Under the pieces are notes generated by a model. It ran no database searches. It was not told the origin of the DNA and saw only the letters and a program-made list of their open reading frames with translations. Positions 49,773 to 59,925 of a DNA stretch of 64,000 nt are shown here, in pieces. The stretch is from an uncultured Sulfurovum sp. (GTDB lineage: Bacteria > Campylobacterota > Campylobacteria > Campylobacterales > Sulfurovaceae), in NCBI GenBank assembly GCA_902727935.1, contig CACVAX010000006.1, forward strand, positions 104,653-168,652. Direction: 5' to 3'. Position 1 is the stretch's first letter; each line of letters starts with the position of its first letter. The position numbers and the translations under genes were made by a program.

Positions 49773-50303
49773 ATGGCACATATAACATTAGCAAACTACA
49801 AAAACATGAGTAAGTCTGTTAAGGAAAAAGCTGACCAGACCATGAAAAAGACGGGTAACTTAGGAGAGATTTTTCAACTACTCGCACTAAGTGATGATGT
49901 CTTTTTTGCTACGGACAACATGGCTTCAAAATATTTACTTAAAGAGACGCTATTACCCTATAGTACAAAACAGAGAATCGCTATTTTAGTTTCACTTGAT
50001 AACGGTTGTAAAATGTGTGTGGGTGTACACAAACAACTTGCTCGTGTTTTGGGGATGAATGAAGCTGAGATTGAAGAGATTGCATTAGGTATTGATGCTC
50101 TTAGTTGTAGCAATGCCGAAAAAGCACTCTTACACTTTGCCATTAGAGCTTCTAAAAAAGACAATTACAAAATACTCAAAGAAGACATAGACCTTATAAA
50201 AGCACAAGGTTATAGCGAAGAAGAAATTTTTGAAGCTGTTTGTGTGGTTGCGTATTTTAATTACATTAATACTTTGTCCAATACGTTTGGATTGGGCGAA
50301 TAA
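49773..50303 (+). CDS. Carboxymuconolactone decarboxylase/AhpD-like protein
   Basis: LVSLDNGCKMCVGVHKQLARVLGMNEAEIEEI (CxxCxxxH). Confidence 0.85.
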   Translation: MAHITLANYKNMSKSVKEKADQTMKKTGNLGEIFQLLALSDDVFFATDNMASKYLLKETLLPYSTKQRIAILVSLDNGCKMCVGVHKQLARVLGMNEAEIEEIALGIDALSCSNAEKALLHFAIRASKKDNYKILKEDIDLIKAQGYSEEEIFEAVCVVAYFNYINTLSNTFGLGE

Positions 50304-50304
50304 A

Positions 50305-50640
50305 ATGTTTCGACAATTTATTTCACTCACGCTATTGGTTTCACTTGTGGCATTAAGCAGTTCTGGTATCATGATGATTCTTCTTGGTAGCTTTGAATTT
50401 CAACTGCAAATGCACCCTGTACATAAGATATTTGGTATTTTGTTAACACTCTCAGGAGCGTTTCATGTGTACTATAATTTTGGTGCCATTAAAAAGTATC
50501 TTAGCAAAAAGAAATCAATGCTATTTGCATTAATAATGACCTTTATTATGATTGCTCTGTATGCAATTGGTATGGCTAAACCCATTGACCTTGATAAAGT
50601 TCATCAGATTGAGGAGATTATGAAAACGATGGAAGGGTAA
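50305..50640 (+). CDS. DUF4405-like membrane protein
   Basis: MFRQFISLTLLVSLVALSSSGIMMILLG...MHPVHKIFGILLTLSGAFHVYYNF; ATG at 50305 preferred over the longer ORF. Confidence 0.65.
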   Translation: MFRQFISLTLLVSLVALSSSGIMMILLGSFEFQLQMHPVHKIFGILLTLSGAFHVYYNFGAIKKYLSKKKSMLFALIMTFIMIALYAIGMAKPIDLDKVHQIEEIMKTMEG

Positions 50641-50682
50641 CTTACAATGAAACATTACCCATCTCTTCTATATTAGTCAAAA

Positions 50683-51069
50683 TTACAAGTTTAAAACATG
50701 GGTATCTAAAACCACGGTATAAAAAGTTCCTACAAATACTTTTTTGTTCTCTATTGTACCTGTAACTTCGATGGTTTGTTTTCTAGCATTGCTTTCAATG
50801 TTTTTCCCTTGAAAAGTAACACTTTGTCCAACTTTTACAGGGGCTAAAAATTTTGTTTCACTTTTGGCTAAGACCACATAAGGGTCATTTACCGTTGCCA
50901 TGGCTGTAAAGTCTGCAGCTCCAAAGATGAATCCACCATGTATCAAACCTTCTGCATCTGCGACCATATTTTGAATGGTTTTGAGTACTACTTTGGCATA
51001 GCCTTCTTTGAGTTCTAGGAGTTCCCCATTTAAGGTGTTATCAAGTTTTAAGTGCGTTTTTAGTTCCAT
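50683..51069 (-). CDS. Hotdog-fold thioesterase (PaaI-like)
   Basis: GLIHGGFIFGAADFTAMATVN; KFLAPVKVGQSVTFQGK. Confidence 0.82.
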   Translation of the reverse strand: MELKTHLKLDNTLNGELLELKEGYAKVVLKTIQNMVADAEGLIHGGFIFGAADFTAMATVNDPYVVLAKSETKFLAPVKVGQSVTFQGKNIESNARKQTIEVTGTIENKKVFVGTFYTVVLDTHVLNL

Positions 51070-51162
51070 TTTCTAGTTCCTTTATCTTTGTGTATCTTTG
51101 GGCATATTATAATCTAATCTTCTTCTTGGTACACTTTTAGACTTAACAAATAGGGGAATAAA

Positions 51163-52161
51163 ATGAAAACCTTAGTAGCTGAATGGGAAAAACAAAGGGC
51201 TGTCCTGATGGCTTTTCCTCATAAAAACTCGGATTGGAACAGTAATTTAAATACGGCTTTAGTTCCTTTTATTCGTATTGCACAAGCCATTGCTTATAGC
51301 ACTCCTGTTTATATTATTTGCGATAACAAAGAAACAATCGCTTCTTTGTTTTGCTCTTCACGTAATTTAAGTTTCATAGAAATTGCGACTAATGATACTT
51401 GGATACGTGATTTTGGGTACATTTCTATAGTAGAAGAAGGAGAAGTTAAATTATTGGATTTTCAATTTAATGCTTGGGGTGGAAAATTTGAATCTCAACT
51501 GGACAATGCCGTGAATAGGACGTTACATAAAAAAGGCTATATGGGCATAATGCCTTTGGAAACGATTGATTTTGTTTTAGAGGGTGGTGCTATTGAGTCG
51601 GATGGTTTGGGTACAATTATGACTACCACATCCTGTCTGTGTAATCCTAATCGTAATGGAGGATTGAGTAAAGATGAGGTTGAAAAGAAGCTGGAGAAAT
51701 ATTTAGGAGCTAAAAGGATTTTGTGGCTAGACCATGGATATTTAGCTGGAGATGATACCGATTCGCATATCGATACTTTGGCTCGATTTGTATCGGCTGA
51801 TACAATTATGTATGTTCAATGTTTGGATAAGCAAGATGAGCATTATGGGGCATTAAAAAAAATGGAAGAGCAACTACGAACATTTCAAGATAATAATGGA
51901 AAAGCCTATAAACTATTGGCATTGCCTTTACCAAGTGCCAAGTATGATAAAGATAAAAATCGCTTAGCAGCTACTTATGTGAACTTTTTAATCACGAATG
52001 GTACCGTGATTTATCCTACGTATTCAGTGTCAGAAGATAAGGTCGTTGATACAATATTTAAAGATTTTTTTCAGGATAAAGAGATAATTCCTGTGGAGTG
52101 TGCACGGTTGATAGAGGAGGGTGGAAGCTTACATTGTTCAACCATGCAAATTCCTTTTTAA
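51163..52161 (+). CDS. aguA: Agmatine deiminase
   Basis: NDTWIRDFGYISI; FVLEGGAIESDGLGTIMTTTSCLCNPNRN; LDHGYLAGDDTDSHIDTLARF. Confidence 0.9.
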   Translation: MKTLVAEWEKQRAVLMAFPHKNSDWNSNLNTALVPFIRIAQAIAYSTPVYIICDNKETIASLFCSSRNLSFIEIATNDTWIRDFGYISIVEEGEVKLLDFQFNAWGGKFESQLDNAVNRTLHKKGYMGIMPLETIDFVLEGGAIESDGLGTIMTTTSCLCNPNRNGGLSKDEVEKKLEKYLGAKRILWLDHGYLAGDDTDSHIDTLARFVSADTIMYVQCLDKQDEHYGALKKMEEQLRTFQDNNGKAYKLLALPLPSAKYDKDKNRLAATYVNFLITNGTVIYPTYSVSEDKVVDTIFKDFFQDKEIIPVECARLIEEGGSLHCSTMQIPF

Positions 52162-52173
52162 GGCTTTGTATCT

Positions 52174-52275
52174 AATACCATTTTACAACATCCTAATATG
52201 AAATTTATGCGTTAATTTTCATATAATTTGTTTAAATTTTAAACTTTTTTATTTAGGATGCTGAAAAATAGTATT
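52174..52275. repeat. 102-bp imperfect palindromic element with two inner hairpins
   Basis: AATACCATTTTACAACATCCTAA (52174-52196) pairs 20/23 with 52253-52275; inner TATGAAA/TTTCATA and GTTTAAA/TTTAAAC. Confidence 0.6.
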
Positions 52276-52283
52276 GTAACATT

Positions 52284-52907
52284 TTAGCCTTTTTTACTTC
52301 CAAAATTTTGACCCCAATAGACTTGGTAGGTACTGTCTTCTTTAATGATAATGGCAACGCCAATTTCAGTATAGGTATTTTTCATAATATTAACACAGTG
52401 TCCAGGACTCGCCATCCATGCTTCCATGACTTCACTTAGGCTACGTTGACCTCCAGCGATATTTTCTCCTACCGAAAAATAGTCTGCATAGCCATTGGCT
52501 GCAATGCGTTCATAGAATTTACTAGGACTACCATTGCCCGTAATATCATAACTTGTTCCAGAACCATCATGAGAAAAAGTATTACTATAAGCCAAGTCCG
52601 TTACATGTTCAAGGGCAGCAGCATAGAGGTCAGGATTCCATGTTAAGGCTGGAACAGCAGGAAATGTTCCTCTGTCACCACAGGTTCTTGATTGGCTACG
52701 TTCTTTGTTAACAGCAGCTAAAAGTTCTTGTTGGCTGGTACTTAAATTATTTAATGTTTCCTGCTCTTCTGAAGTTAAATCTGAAAACGAACTTTGTGTA
52801 CCATTTACAATGCTAGAAGTCGATGAAGCTCCTCCTCCACACCCATTAAGGAGGATAAGTATCGAAATAAGTAAGTAAGATTTATTTTTTAAATTTAATT
52901 TAAGCAT
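52284..52907 (-). CDS. CAP/SCP-domain lipoprotein
   Basis: Lipobox LLNGCGGG; AALEHVTDLAYSNTFSHDGSGT; VGENIAGG; MASPGHCVNIMKNTYTEIGVA. Confidence 0.88.
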   Translation of the reverse strand: MLKLNLKNKSYLLISILILLNGCGGGASSTSSIVNGTQSSFSDLTSEEQETLNNLSTSQQELLAAVNKERSQSRTCGDRGTFPAVPALTWNPDLYAAALEHVTDLAYSNTFSHDGSGTSYDITGNGSPSKFYERIAANGYADYFSVGENIAGGQRSLSEVMEAWMASPGHCVNIMKNTYTEIGVAIIIKEDSTYQVYWGQNFGSKKG

Positions 52908-53115
52908 TTTAGCTCCTTCTCTTCTTTTCGTAGTATAACAATATAAAACTTAAAATAATATTTAACATAAAAAATTAATATTAATGAAAATTTGTTTTAT
53001 AACTTATTTATTATTTAAAATTGTTATTAAATAATAATTATTAATATTTTTACGCTTATCTTCCATCATATCAATTTATTTGCATTTATGGTAAAATAGT
53101 TTAAAAAGCAGAGAA

Positions 53116-53985
53116 ATGAAAGTAGCATTAATTCAAAAAAAGTATTTTGGTAACAAAAAAAAATCTGTTAAAAACACAGTATGTGATATAAAAACAGCTT
53201 CTGTAGAAGGAGCAAAATTAGTAATCTTGCAAGAGTTACATCAACATGAGTATTTTTGTCAGAGTGAAGACCCAAGTTTTTTTACTTATGCTGAGAGTTG
53301 GCAAAAAGATTTACGCTATTGGTCACAGGTAGCCAAAGACAACGCTGTGGTCTTAGTTACTTCTTTATTTGAAAAACGTGCTGCTGGTTTGTATCATAAT
53401 ACAGCTGTGGTTTTTGATAAAGATGGTACGGTTGCAGGAAAGTATCGAAAGATGCATATTCCTGATGACCCTGGATTTTATGAAAAATTTTATTTTACTC
53501 CTGGTGATTTAGGCTTCGAACCCATACAGACTTCAGTGGGAAAGTTGGGAGTATTAATTTGTTGGGACCAATGGTATCCTGAGGCTGCACGATTGATGAG
53601 TCTTAAAGGTGCTGATATGCTTATTTATCCCACTGCCATAGGTTGGTTTGATGCAGATGCTAAAAAAGAAAAAAAAAGACAATTAGAATCTTGGATAAGT
53701 ATTCAACGTGCACATGCCATTGCCAATGGTATACCTGTAGTGAGTTGTAATAGGGTTGGTTTTGAAGAAGATGCCTCTAAAGTGATGAAGGGCATACGTT
53801 TTTGGGGAAATTCATTTGTTTGTGACCCCCAAGGTGAACTTATTGCGAGGGCAGGTAAAAAAGAGATGATACTTTATGCGAACATTGATACCAAACGAAC
53901 CAAAGAAGTACGGGATATTTGGCCATTTTTACGTGACCGTAGAATTGATGCTTATGACGATTTATTAAAGCGTTATTGCGATTAA
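53116..53985 (+). CDS. aguB: N-carbamoylputrescine amidase (nitrilase family)
   Basis: LVILQELHQHEYFCQ; GKYRKMHIPDDPGFYEKFYFTPGD; LGVLICWDQWYPEAARLM. Confidence 0.9.
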   Translation: MKVALIQKKYFGNKKKSVKNTVCDIKTASVEGAKLVILQELHQHEYFCQSEDPSFFTYAESWQKDLRYWSQVAKDNAVVLVTSLFEKRAAGLYHNTAVVFDKDGTVAGKYRKMHIPDDPGFYEKFYFTPGDLGFEPIQTSVGKLGVLICWDQWYPEAARLMSLKGADMLIYPTAIGWFDADAKKEKKRQLESWISIQRAHAIANGIPVVSCNRVGFEEDASKVMKGIRFWGNSFVCDPQGELIARAGKKEMILYANIDTKRTKEVRDIWPFLRDRRIDAYDDLLKRYCD

Positions 53986-54092
53986 AAGTTTGTAGAGGTT
54001 TTGGTCATGAAAATTATAGATTAATTTTAAATATTAACAGAAGTATTAGCTTCTTTTTCTTATACTTGATATAAATTAAATTAGGAGCAAAT

Positions 54093-54935
54093 ATGATATC
54101 TAAAAAATTATGGCTAGGAGTCGTCATGTCGGCATTGTTATTGACTGCTTGTACCAAACAAACGACAGAACAAATTGAGTACCCTGAAGATGTGACTAAG
54201 CCGAAGTTAACACAATATGAACTTAATGTTATTGCTGAAAAAATTTATCAAAATGAGACTTCTGGAGACCCAAAACACTTAATGTTTTGGTCTACTAATG
54301 AGACATTTCCTTCAGTGGGTATTGGTCACTTTATTTGGTATCCAGAGGGGCAACCTAAAATATTTGATGAGACTTTTCCTGCGATGATTGATTATTATGT
54401 GGCAAATAAAGTACAAATTCCAGCTTGGCTACACCATGCACGGAAAACAGGGGCTCCTTGGAAAGACAGAGAGACTTTTGAGCGTTCTCGTGCTGATAAT
54501 GAATTTCAGCAGTTAAAGACCTTACTTTTAAATACTAAAGCCTTACAAACACAGTTCTTCTTTGATAGGTTACATGCTTCTATTCCAGAAATAGTAAAAT
54601 ATGTTGCTCCTCAATATAGACAACATATTGTTAACAACTACAATGCTTTAGCAGCCTCTAAAGGAGGTTGGTATCCATTGATTGATTATATTAATTTTAA
54701 GGGTAAAGGCATTAAAGCCACAGAACGTTATAATAATCAAGGTTGGGGATTACTGCAAGTGCTTCAAAATATGCAACCCGTTCAAGCTGGTCCTTTTGCT
54801 TTAATGGAGTTTTCAAGGTCAGCCAAACAAATTTTGGAAAGACGTGTACGAAACTCACCTCCTGCTAAAAATGAAATGAAATGGATGGCAGGTTGGACAA
54901 AGCGTACCAATGGTTATGCTACGCCAATTTTTTAA
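54093..54935 (+). CDS. Hypothetical lipoprotein
   Basis: Lipobox LLLTACTKQ; NETSGDPKHLMFWSTNETFPSVGIGHFIW. Confidence 0.6.
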   Translation: MISKKLWLGVVMSALLLTACTKQTTEQIEYPEDVTKPKLTQYELNVIAEKIYQNETSGDPKHLMFWSTNETFPSVGIGHFIWYPEGQPKIFDETFPAMIDYYVANKVQIPAWLHHARKTGAPWKDRETFERSRADNEFQQLKTLLLNTKALQTQFFFDRLHASIPEIVKYVAPQYRQHIVNNYNALAASKGGWYPLIDYINFKGKGIKATERYNNQGWGLLQVLQNMQPVQAGPFALMEFSRSAKQILERRVRNSPPAKNEMKWMAGWTKRTNGYATPIF

Positions 54936-54975
54936 GCAGTTCTTTTTCTGTTAAGATAAGTTTCAAACACTTATC

Positions 54976-56193
54976 TTAGCTTAGTTGTAATTCAAAAATA
55001 TTATGGGCATCTTTGTGATAATAATTGAGCGTATAGTCTAAACGCTTGGCAATATTATTAACAATGTAAAGACCCAGTCCAAAACCAACATTACGTTTCT
55101 CTTCTTGGGTAAAAGGTTCAAGATAATAGCTTAATGGATGCTCTAAACTTTTCCCCTTTGAAATAACTTTAATACTTTGTGCATTACTAATAATTGATGC
55201 TTGTTCATCTTCAGAGTACTTAAGTCCATTATCAAGTAAATTTTTAATCGCTAATGTAAGCAGTTTACTATCGGTTGCCAGATAATTATGTTCTGTTATG
55301 ATAGTCAGCTTACTTTTATCACAAAGGAGTAAATCTATGGCTGCTTCTATAATCTCATCAATGGATGACTCTACGATGTGAGGTTGAAAGTCTTGAGTGG
55401 TTAAACGTTCAACATGAGCCAATTCTCCTATGAGTTCATTCATGCGTTCAAAAGCACGAATAAGCATCTCTTTTGACGAACCATCTTCAACCATTTCAAT
55501 GGCAATTCTACCTCTGGTAATGGGCGTTTTTAGTTCATGCATCATGTTTCGCATAAAAAGATTTTTAGACTCTAATAGACTTCGAATATGATGTAAGGCA
55601 TCATCAAAGCTTTGGGCAATTTTTCCTATTTCATCATTGGAGCGTTGGTTAATTTTGATGTTCATGTTTCCATTGGCAAACTCTTCAATTTGTGCATGAA
55701 GCTTTTTTAAAGGAGATAGTTTTCTGATAATGGCGATGTATAAGAGTAAAAAAAGAATGGTAATTAAGAGGGCAACAAGTATAGTAAACGTAATACGCAT
55801 GGTGCTAGATTTTTTGTCTTGAAGCATTAAACTGTAGCCAAAACGTTGTAAATAGATATATTTATTGGATTCAATTTTAAAAATTTTCATTTTTCCATAA
55901 ACGGACTCACTTTCAAAAACTACTTCTCCATTATTGAGTAATAGCAGTTTGCTCTCATCTACTGATACAGGACGTATTTCAAAATCTTGATAAAACTTTT
56001 TTTCTCGTTCTGGGGTTAGTTGAAGTTTGGCTGTGGAGAGCAGTAGATTTGAGATAAGTTTATAACGGTTAATTTTCTCTCTTGTTTGGTGCTCTTCATC
56101 CCAAGAGATAAAGAAAAAAAGAGCTGTTAAAATAAAAGTAAGAACCAGTGCAAAAAGGGTATTAATAAATGCAGAAACAGAGATGTTTCGCAT
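54976..56193 (-). CDS. ArsS-type sensor histidine kinase
   Basis: HAMP ANGNMNIKINQRSNDEIGKIAQSFDDAL; MMHELKTPITRGRIAIEM; VGFGLGLYIVNNIAKRL. Confidence 0.88.
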   Translation of the reverse strand: MRNISVSAFINTLFALVLTFILTALFFFISWDEEHQTREKINRYKLISNLLLSTAKLQLTPEREKKFYQDFEIRPVSVDESKLLLLNNGEVVFESESVYGKMKIFKIESNKYIYLQRFGYSLMLQDKKSSTMRITFTILVALLITILFLLLYIAIIRKLSPLKKLHAQIEEFANGNMNIKINQRSNDEIGKIAQSFDDALHHIRSLLESKNLFMRNMMHELKTPITRGRIAIEMVEDGSSKEMLIRAFERMNELIGELAHVERLTTQDFQPHIVESSIDEIIEAAIDLLLCDKSKLTIITEHNYLATDSKLLTLAIKNLLDNGLKYSEDEQASIISNAQSIKVISKGKSLEHPLSYYLEPFTQEEKRNVGFGLGLYIVNNIAKRLDYTLNYYHKDAHNIFELQLS

Positions 56194-56855
56194 TACATCT
56201 TCTCGGTGAGTAAATATCCAATACCACGGACAGGTTTGATGTAACTACGAGAAGGGTCAATTAAAGAGATTTTATGCCGAATACGAGAGATAATTACATC
56301 AATATTTTTAATAGAAGAGTTATCATCTATGTGTTCAGAATCATAAAGTAATTGCTCACGTGAAATAGCAGAATCAGCATGTTCAATGAGAATGGATAAA
56401 ATTTCAAATTCAGCAGCTGTCAGTTCCATCATAATATTTTTAAAAATAACAGACCGAGCTTCATTGTTAAGTTGAAAGAGACTGTTGTTCTTATTATTCT
56501 CTTCATTACTTTGTGTTCGACGTAAAATGGTTTTAATACGGGTTACCAGTTCACGTGGATCATAGGGCTTTGGCATGTAATCATCAGCACCCCTTTCCAT
56601 GGCAATAACTTTATCGGTAATGTCATCACGTGCTGAAGAGACAATAATAGGAATAGAAGATGTTTTTCTAATTTTAGGAATGACTTCAAGCCCATCTATG
56701 CCAGGCAAAGTTAAATCTAATATAAGTAAATCAAAATTATTTTGTGTAAGATGTGATAGACCAATATAAGGTTCTTCTACCGAGGTGACTTTAATGTCAA
56801 ATTTATTAAGATATTCGGTAAGAATTTGTGCTATTTCATAGTCATCTTCTATCAT
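56193..56855 (-). CDS. OmpR-family response regulator
   Basis: LLILDLTLPGIDGLEVIPKI; DYMPKPYDPRELVTRIKTI; YIKPVRGIGYLL. Confidence 0.92.
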   Translation of the reverse strand: MIEDDYEIAQILTEYLNKFDIKVTSVEEPYIGLSHLTQNNFDLLILDLTLPGIDGLEVIPKIRKTSSIPIIVSSARDDITDKVIAMERGADDYMPKPYDPRELVTRIKTILRRTQSNEENNKNNSLFQLNNEARSVIFKNIMMELTAAEFEILSILIEHADSAISREQLLYDSEHIDDNSSIKNIDVIISRIRHKISLIDPSRSYIKPVRGIGYLLTEKM

Positions 56856-56948
56856 TAGTATGTTTATAATGGTTAATCCTTTAATGAAAAAGTTTGGAGA
56901 GTAATAATATCATGAGAAGTGTAAAAAGAAAGAACAAAAAATATTTTT

Positions 56949-57052
56949 AACATTGCCCACGAGGGCTATTACAAAGGAGGTTTAAATATGTTCTATCAAG
57001 GGAGTATATTTCAAAGGAGTTCAATTACATACTTAATCTCGTGAACAATGTT
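56949..57052. repeat. 104-bp segment bounded by 15-bp inverted repeats
   Basis: AACATTGCCCACGAG at 56949-56963 and reverse complement of AACATTGTTCACGAG at 57038-57052 (13/15). Confidence 0.55.
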
Positions 57053-57180
57053 AAAGACATTTGTTTGTCTTAATCAAATTATAATCTAATAGAATTAATC
57101 ATCAAACAATGGAAAATTAACCAATAGTTAATGGTTAGAATAAAGATACATGTTATAATTATTTTTAATAAAGGATTTAT

Positions 57181-58020
57181 ATGGAATACTGGAATCATAT
57201 CTATGAACACTTTAATCCTGTTGCCATTGACTTTGGATTTATTTCGGTTCATTGGTATGGGATTATGTACATTTCAGCACTTTTGGTTGCGTTGTGGTTT
57301 GCTAAATGGATTATTAAAAAAGATAAGATGCCAATTGCTGAAGAGACCATAGATTCTTACTTTATATGGATTGAAGTAGGTATTATTTTAGGAGCACGGA
57401 TTTGGTATATTCTTTTTTATGACCCTAATACCATCTACTATTTAACTCAGCCTTGGCAAATATTTAATCCTTTTTCTAATGGGGAATTTGTAGGAATACG
57501 AGGAATGAGTTATCATGGAGCTGTAGTGGGTGCTACGATTGCTTCTTATTTATTTGCACGAAGAAATCCTGGACAAATTTATAAAATCTTAGATGTGGTT
57601 GCATTGGCTGTTCCTGTTGGTTTTGTTTTTGGACGTATTGGAAATTTTTTAAATCAAGAGTTGGTTGGTCGTGCAACAGATGTGCCTTGGGGAATCTATG
57701 TTGATGGTGTGCTAAGACATCCTTCTCAGTTGTATGAAGGTTTTTTAGAAGGTATTTTAATAGCCATTATTATTTACATGTTTCGTAAACGACGAAGCTT
57801 TGATGGGGCTTTAATTGGTATTTATGGAGTACTCTATGGAACAGCACGATTTATTGCAGAATTTTGGCGACAACCTGATATACAATTAGGTTATCTTTAT
57901 GGCGATTGGCTCACGATGGGACAAGTGCAGAGCTTTATTATGATTTTACTCTCTTTTGGATTATATTTATTTGTTCAAGTCTTATCAGAAAAAAAGCTTA
58001 AGAAGAAAAAAAGAAGATAG
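57181..58020 (+). CDS. lgt: Prolipoprotein diacylglyceryl transferase
   Basis: IGNFLNQELVGRATDVPWGIYVDGVLRHPSQLYEGFLEG; IRGMSYHGAVVGA. Confidence 0.95.
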   Translation: MEYWNHIYEHFNPVAIDFGFISVHWYGIMYISALLVALWFAKWIIKKDKMPIAEETIDSYFIWIEVGIILGARIWYILFYDPNTIYYLTQPWQIFNPFSNGEFVGIRGMSYHGAVVGATIASYLFARRNPGQIYKILDVVALAVPVGFVFGRIGNFLNQELVGRATDVPWGIYVDGVLRHPSQLYEGFLEGILIAIIIYMFRKRRSFDGALIGIYGVLYGTARFIAEFWRQPDIQLGYLYGDWLTMGQVQSFIMILLSFGLYLFVQVLSEKKLKKKKRR

Positions 58021-58118
58021 AGCTTATAAAATATTTTATATTTATTTTTAATAAATAATATTTTATATTGTGTAATATCTATCATGTTAAAATAACTCTT
58101 TAATATTATAGGAGTTAA

Positions 58119-58859
58119 TTGATGCAAAAAAAAATAATAATGAGTATGGTGATCTTAAGTATAAGTACTTTACTTCATGCTGGTGGAGATATTTTACCCA
58201 CAGTGTTTGAAACCGAAGAGGTTTTAATTCCCATTGAGCCGTACGTTCCAGCAGTACCTCAACCTGTTAAAGTTCCAGTTCCAGCTGTTGAGCCTGTTCC
58301 TCCACCTGCACCTGTGGTTGTACCTCCTTTGGTAGTGAATGATGTTCTACCTTTAGGTTTGTATGTAGGTCTAGGACTCACAGCTGCAAGGTTTAATCCT
58401 GATTGTGCTTGTCCTGCACCTAAAGGTTCTGTCGATAAAACAGCTGGTGTTGTTGCACGTATTGGATATGACTTTAATGAATACATTGGTCTTGAAGCTC
58501 GAGGTATTAGAACAAATTGGAAATCTAACGGTGGAAAAATTAAACATGCAGGTCTTTTTGTTAAACCGATGTACCCTGTTTCTAAAGATATCAATGTCTA
58601 TGGATTAGCAGGATATGCTAAAACAACCACCCAAGGCACTAAAAGACGTGTTAGTGCTGAAACATTGGCTTGGGGTGCTGGATTGGAGTATGACTTAGAA
58701 TCAGATAGTCCTAAAGAAGGCAAATACAATAGAAGTTTTGATGGTTATGGTGATCAAGAAGGAGGTTGGGGACTTTTTACCGATTATGAACGTTTGGTAC
58801 AAAAATCTGCTTCACCTGATTTTGATACCATTAACTTTGGAATAACATACGATTTTTAA
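58119..58859 (+). CDS. Outer-membrane beta-barrel protein with Pro/Val-rich linker
   Basis: Signal peptide; repeated PVPAVEPVPPPAPVVVPP; terminal aromatic INFGITYDF. Confidence 0.75.
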   Translation: MMQKKIIMSMVILSISTLLHAGGDILPTVFETEEVLIPIEPYVPAVPQPVKVPVPAVEPVPPPAPVVVPPLVVNDVLPLGLYVGLGLTAARFNPDCACPAPKGSVDKTAGVVARIGYDFNEYIGLEARGIRTNWKSNGGKIKHAGLFVKPMYPVSKDINVYGLAGYAKTTTQGTKRRVSAETLAWGAGLEYDLESDSPKEGKYNRSFDGYGDQEGGWGLFTDYERLVQKSASPDFDTINFGITYDF

Positions 58860-58865
58860 TTGAAT

Positions 58866-58901
58866 TTTAGTGTAAGGTCTCTACACTAACTTTACACTAA
58901 A
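58866..58901 (+). terminator. Intrinsic terminator between convergent genes
   Basis: TTTAGTGTAA / TTACACTAAA perfect 10-bp stem followed by TATTTTTT. Confidence 0.65.
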
Positions 58902-59925
58902 TATTTTTTCCATAGAGCTTAAGATAAACCCTTGAAATGGCAATTAAAAATGAAGTAATTGCTGGGCCTAAAATCATTCCCCAAAAACCATAAGAACTCA
59001 TACCTGCTACAATTGAAAAGAAAATTAGTAATTCATTAATTTGGGTAGAACTATGTAAGATATTGTCTTTGATATAGCGAATAATCATGGGTTTGATAAA
59101 GGTATCAGCCAGTATGGAGATAACCAGTATGGAGTAAGCAGCAATGATAATGGCAGAGTTTGCATTAATGGTATTCCATGCATAAAGTGAAACAGGCATC
59201 CATACTAAAGCACCTCCGACAAAAGGAATGAGTGAAGCAAAACCATAAATTGTTCCCAAAAGAAGACCATTAAAACCAAAAAATGAAATCACAATACCAA
59301 AAAGTAAGCCTTCAAAAATAGCTGTAACAATAATAGAATAAAAAACAACTTCCATCGTAGAAGATATCTCTTTAAGAATTTTATTACCTTCTTCATCATT
59401 CATGGGTAAAAAAGAGGTGATTAATGCAAAAAGTTTTTCAGCATAAGAGTTCAATATAAAATAAAAAACAATTACAAAAAAAACATTTTTGATAAATCCA
59501 ATACCATGACTACCAGCTGTGGTAATGGTCGTGGTTGAAGCTTTAATATTTTCTAAAATTTTTTGATGATCTAAATACTCTTTTGACCACTCTTCTAAAA
59601 AAGGAACATCTTCAACTAATGCAAGAATTTTGATGGTGGTTTGTTGAATAATATTTGCGTCAATGGCTGCTAATGCTTGTACCCCTGTGGTTGCGATATA
59701 AATGATGGGTACAAAAAGAATAATGAGAAGTAAAAGACTTAGAATACTTGCTGAAATTCTTTCTGAATGAATGTTTGATGTGATTGTATGATGTAGGTTT
59801 CCTGTTGCCATGGTCAAGAGTAGAGCGACTATCATGGAGAGCAGAAAAGGTTGATAAATGGTATAAGCACCAATGAGTGCAAATGCAAAAAGAATCGCAA
59901 TAATATAATCACTCTTACTGAGCAT
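58897..59925 (-). CDS. AI-2E/PerM-family transporter
   Basis: Multi-[50 protein letters not shown]. Confidence 0.88.
   Translation of the reverse strand: MLSKSDYIIAILFAFALIGAYTIYQPFLLSMIVALLLTMATGNLHHTITSNIHSERISASILSLLLLIILFVPIIYIATTGVQALAAIDANIIQQTTIKILALVEDVPFLEEWSKEYLDHQKILENIKASTTTITTAGSHGIGFIKNVFFVIVFYFILNSYAEKLFALITSFLPMNDEEGNKILKEISSTMEVVFYSIIVTAIFEGLLFGIVISFFGFNGLLLGTIYGFASLIPFVGGALVWMPVSLYAWNTINANSAIIIAAYSILVISILADTFIKPMIIRYIKDNILHSSTQINELLIFFSIVAGMSSYGFWGMILGPAITSFLIAISRVYLKLYGKNI

Noticed and set aside
53008-53037. TTATTATTTAA/TTAAATAATAA inverted repeat upstream of aguB
   Set aside because: Entirely A/T sequence in an AT-rich promoter region; such palindromes are expected by chance.
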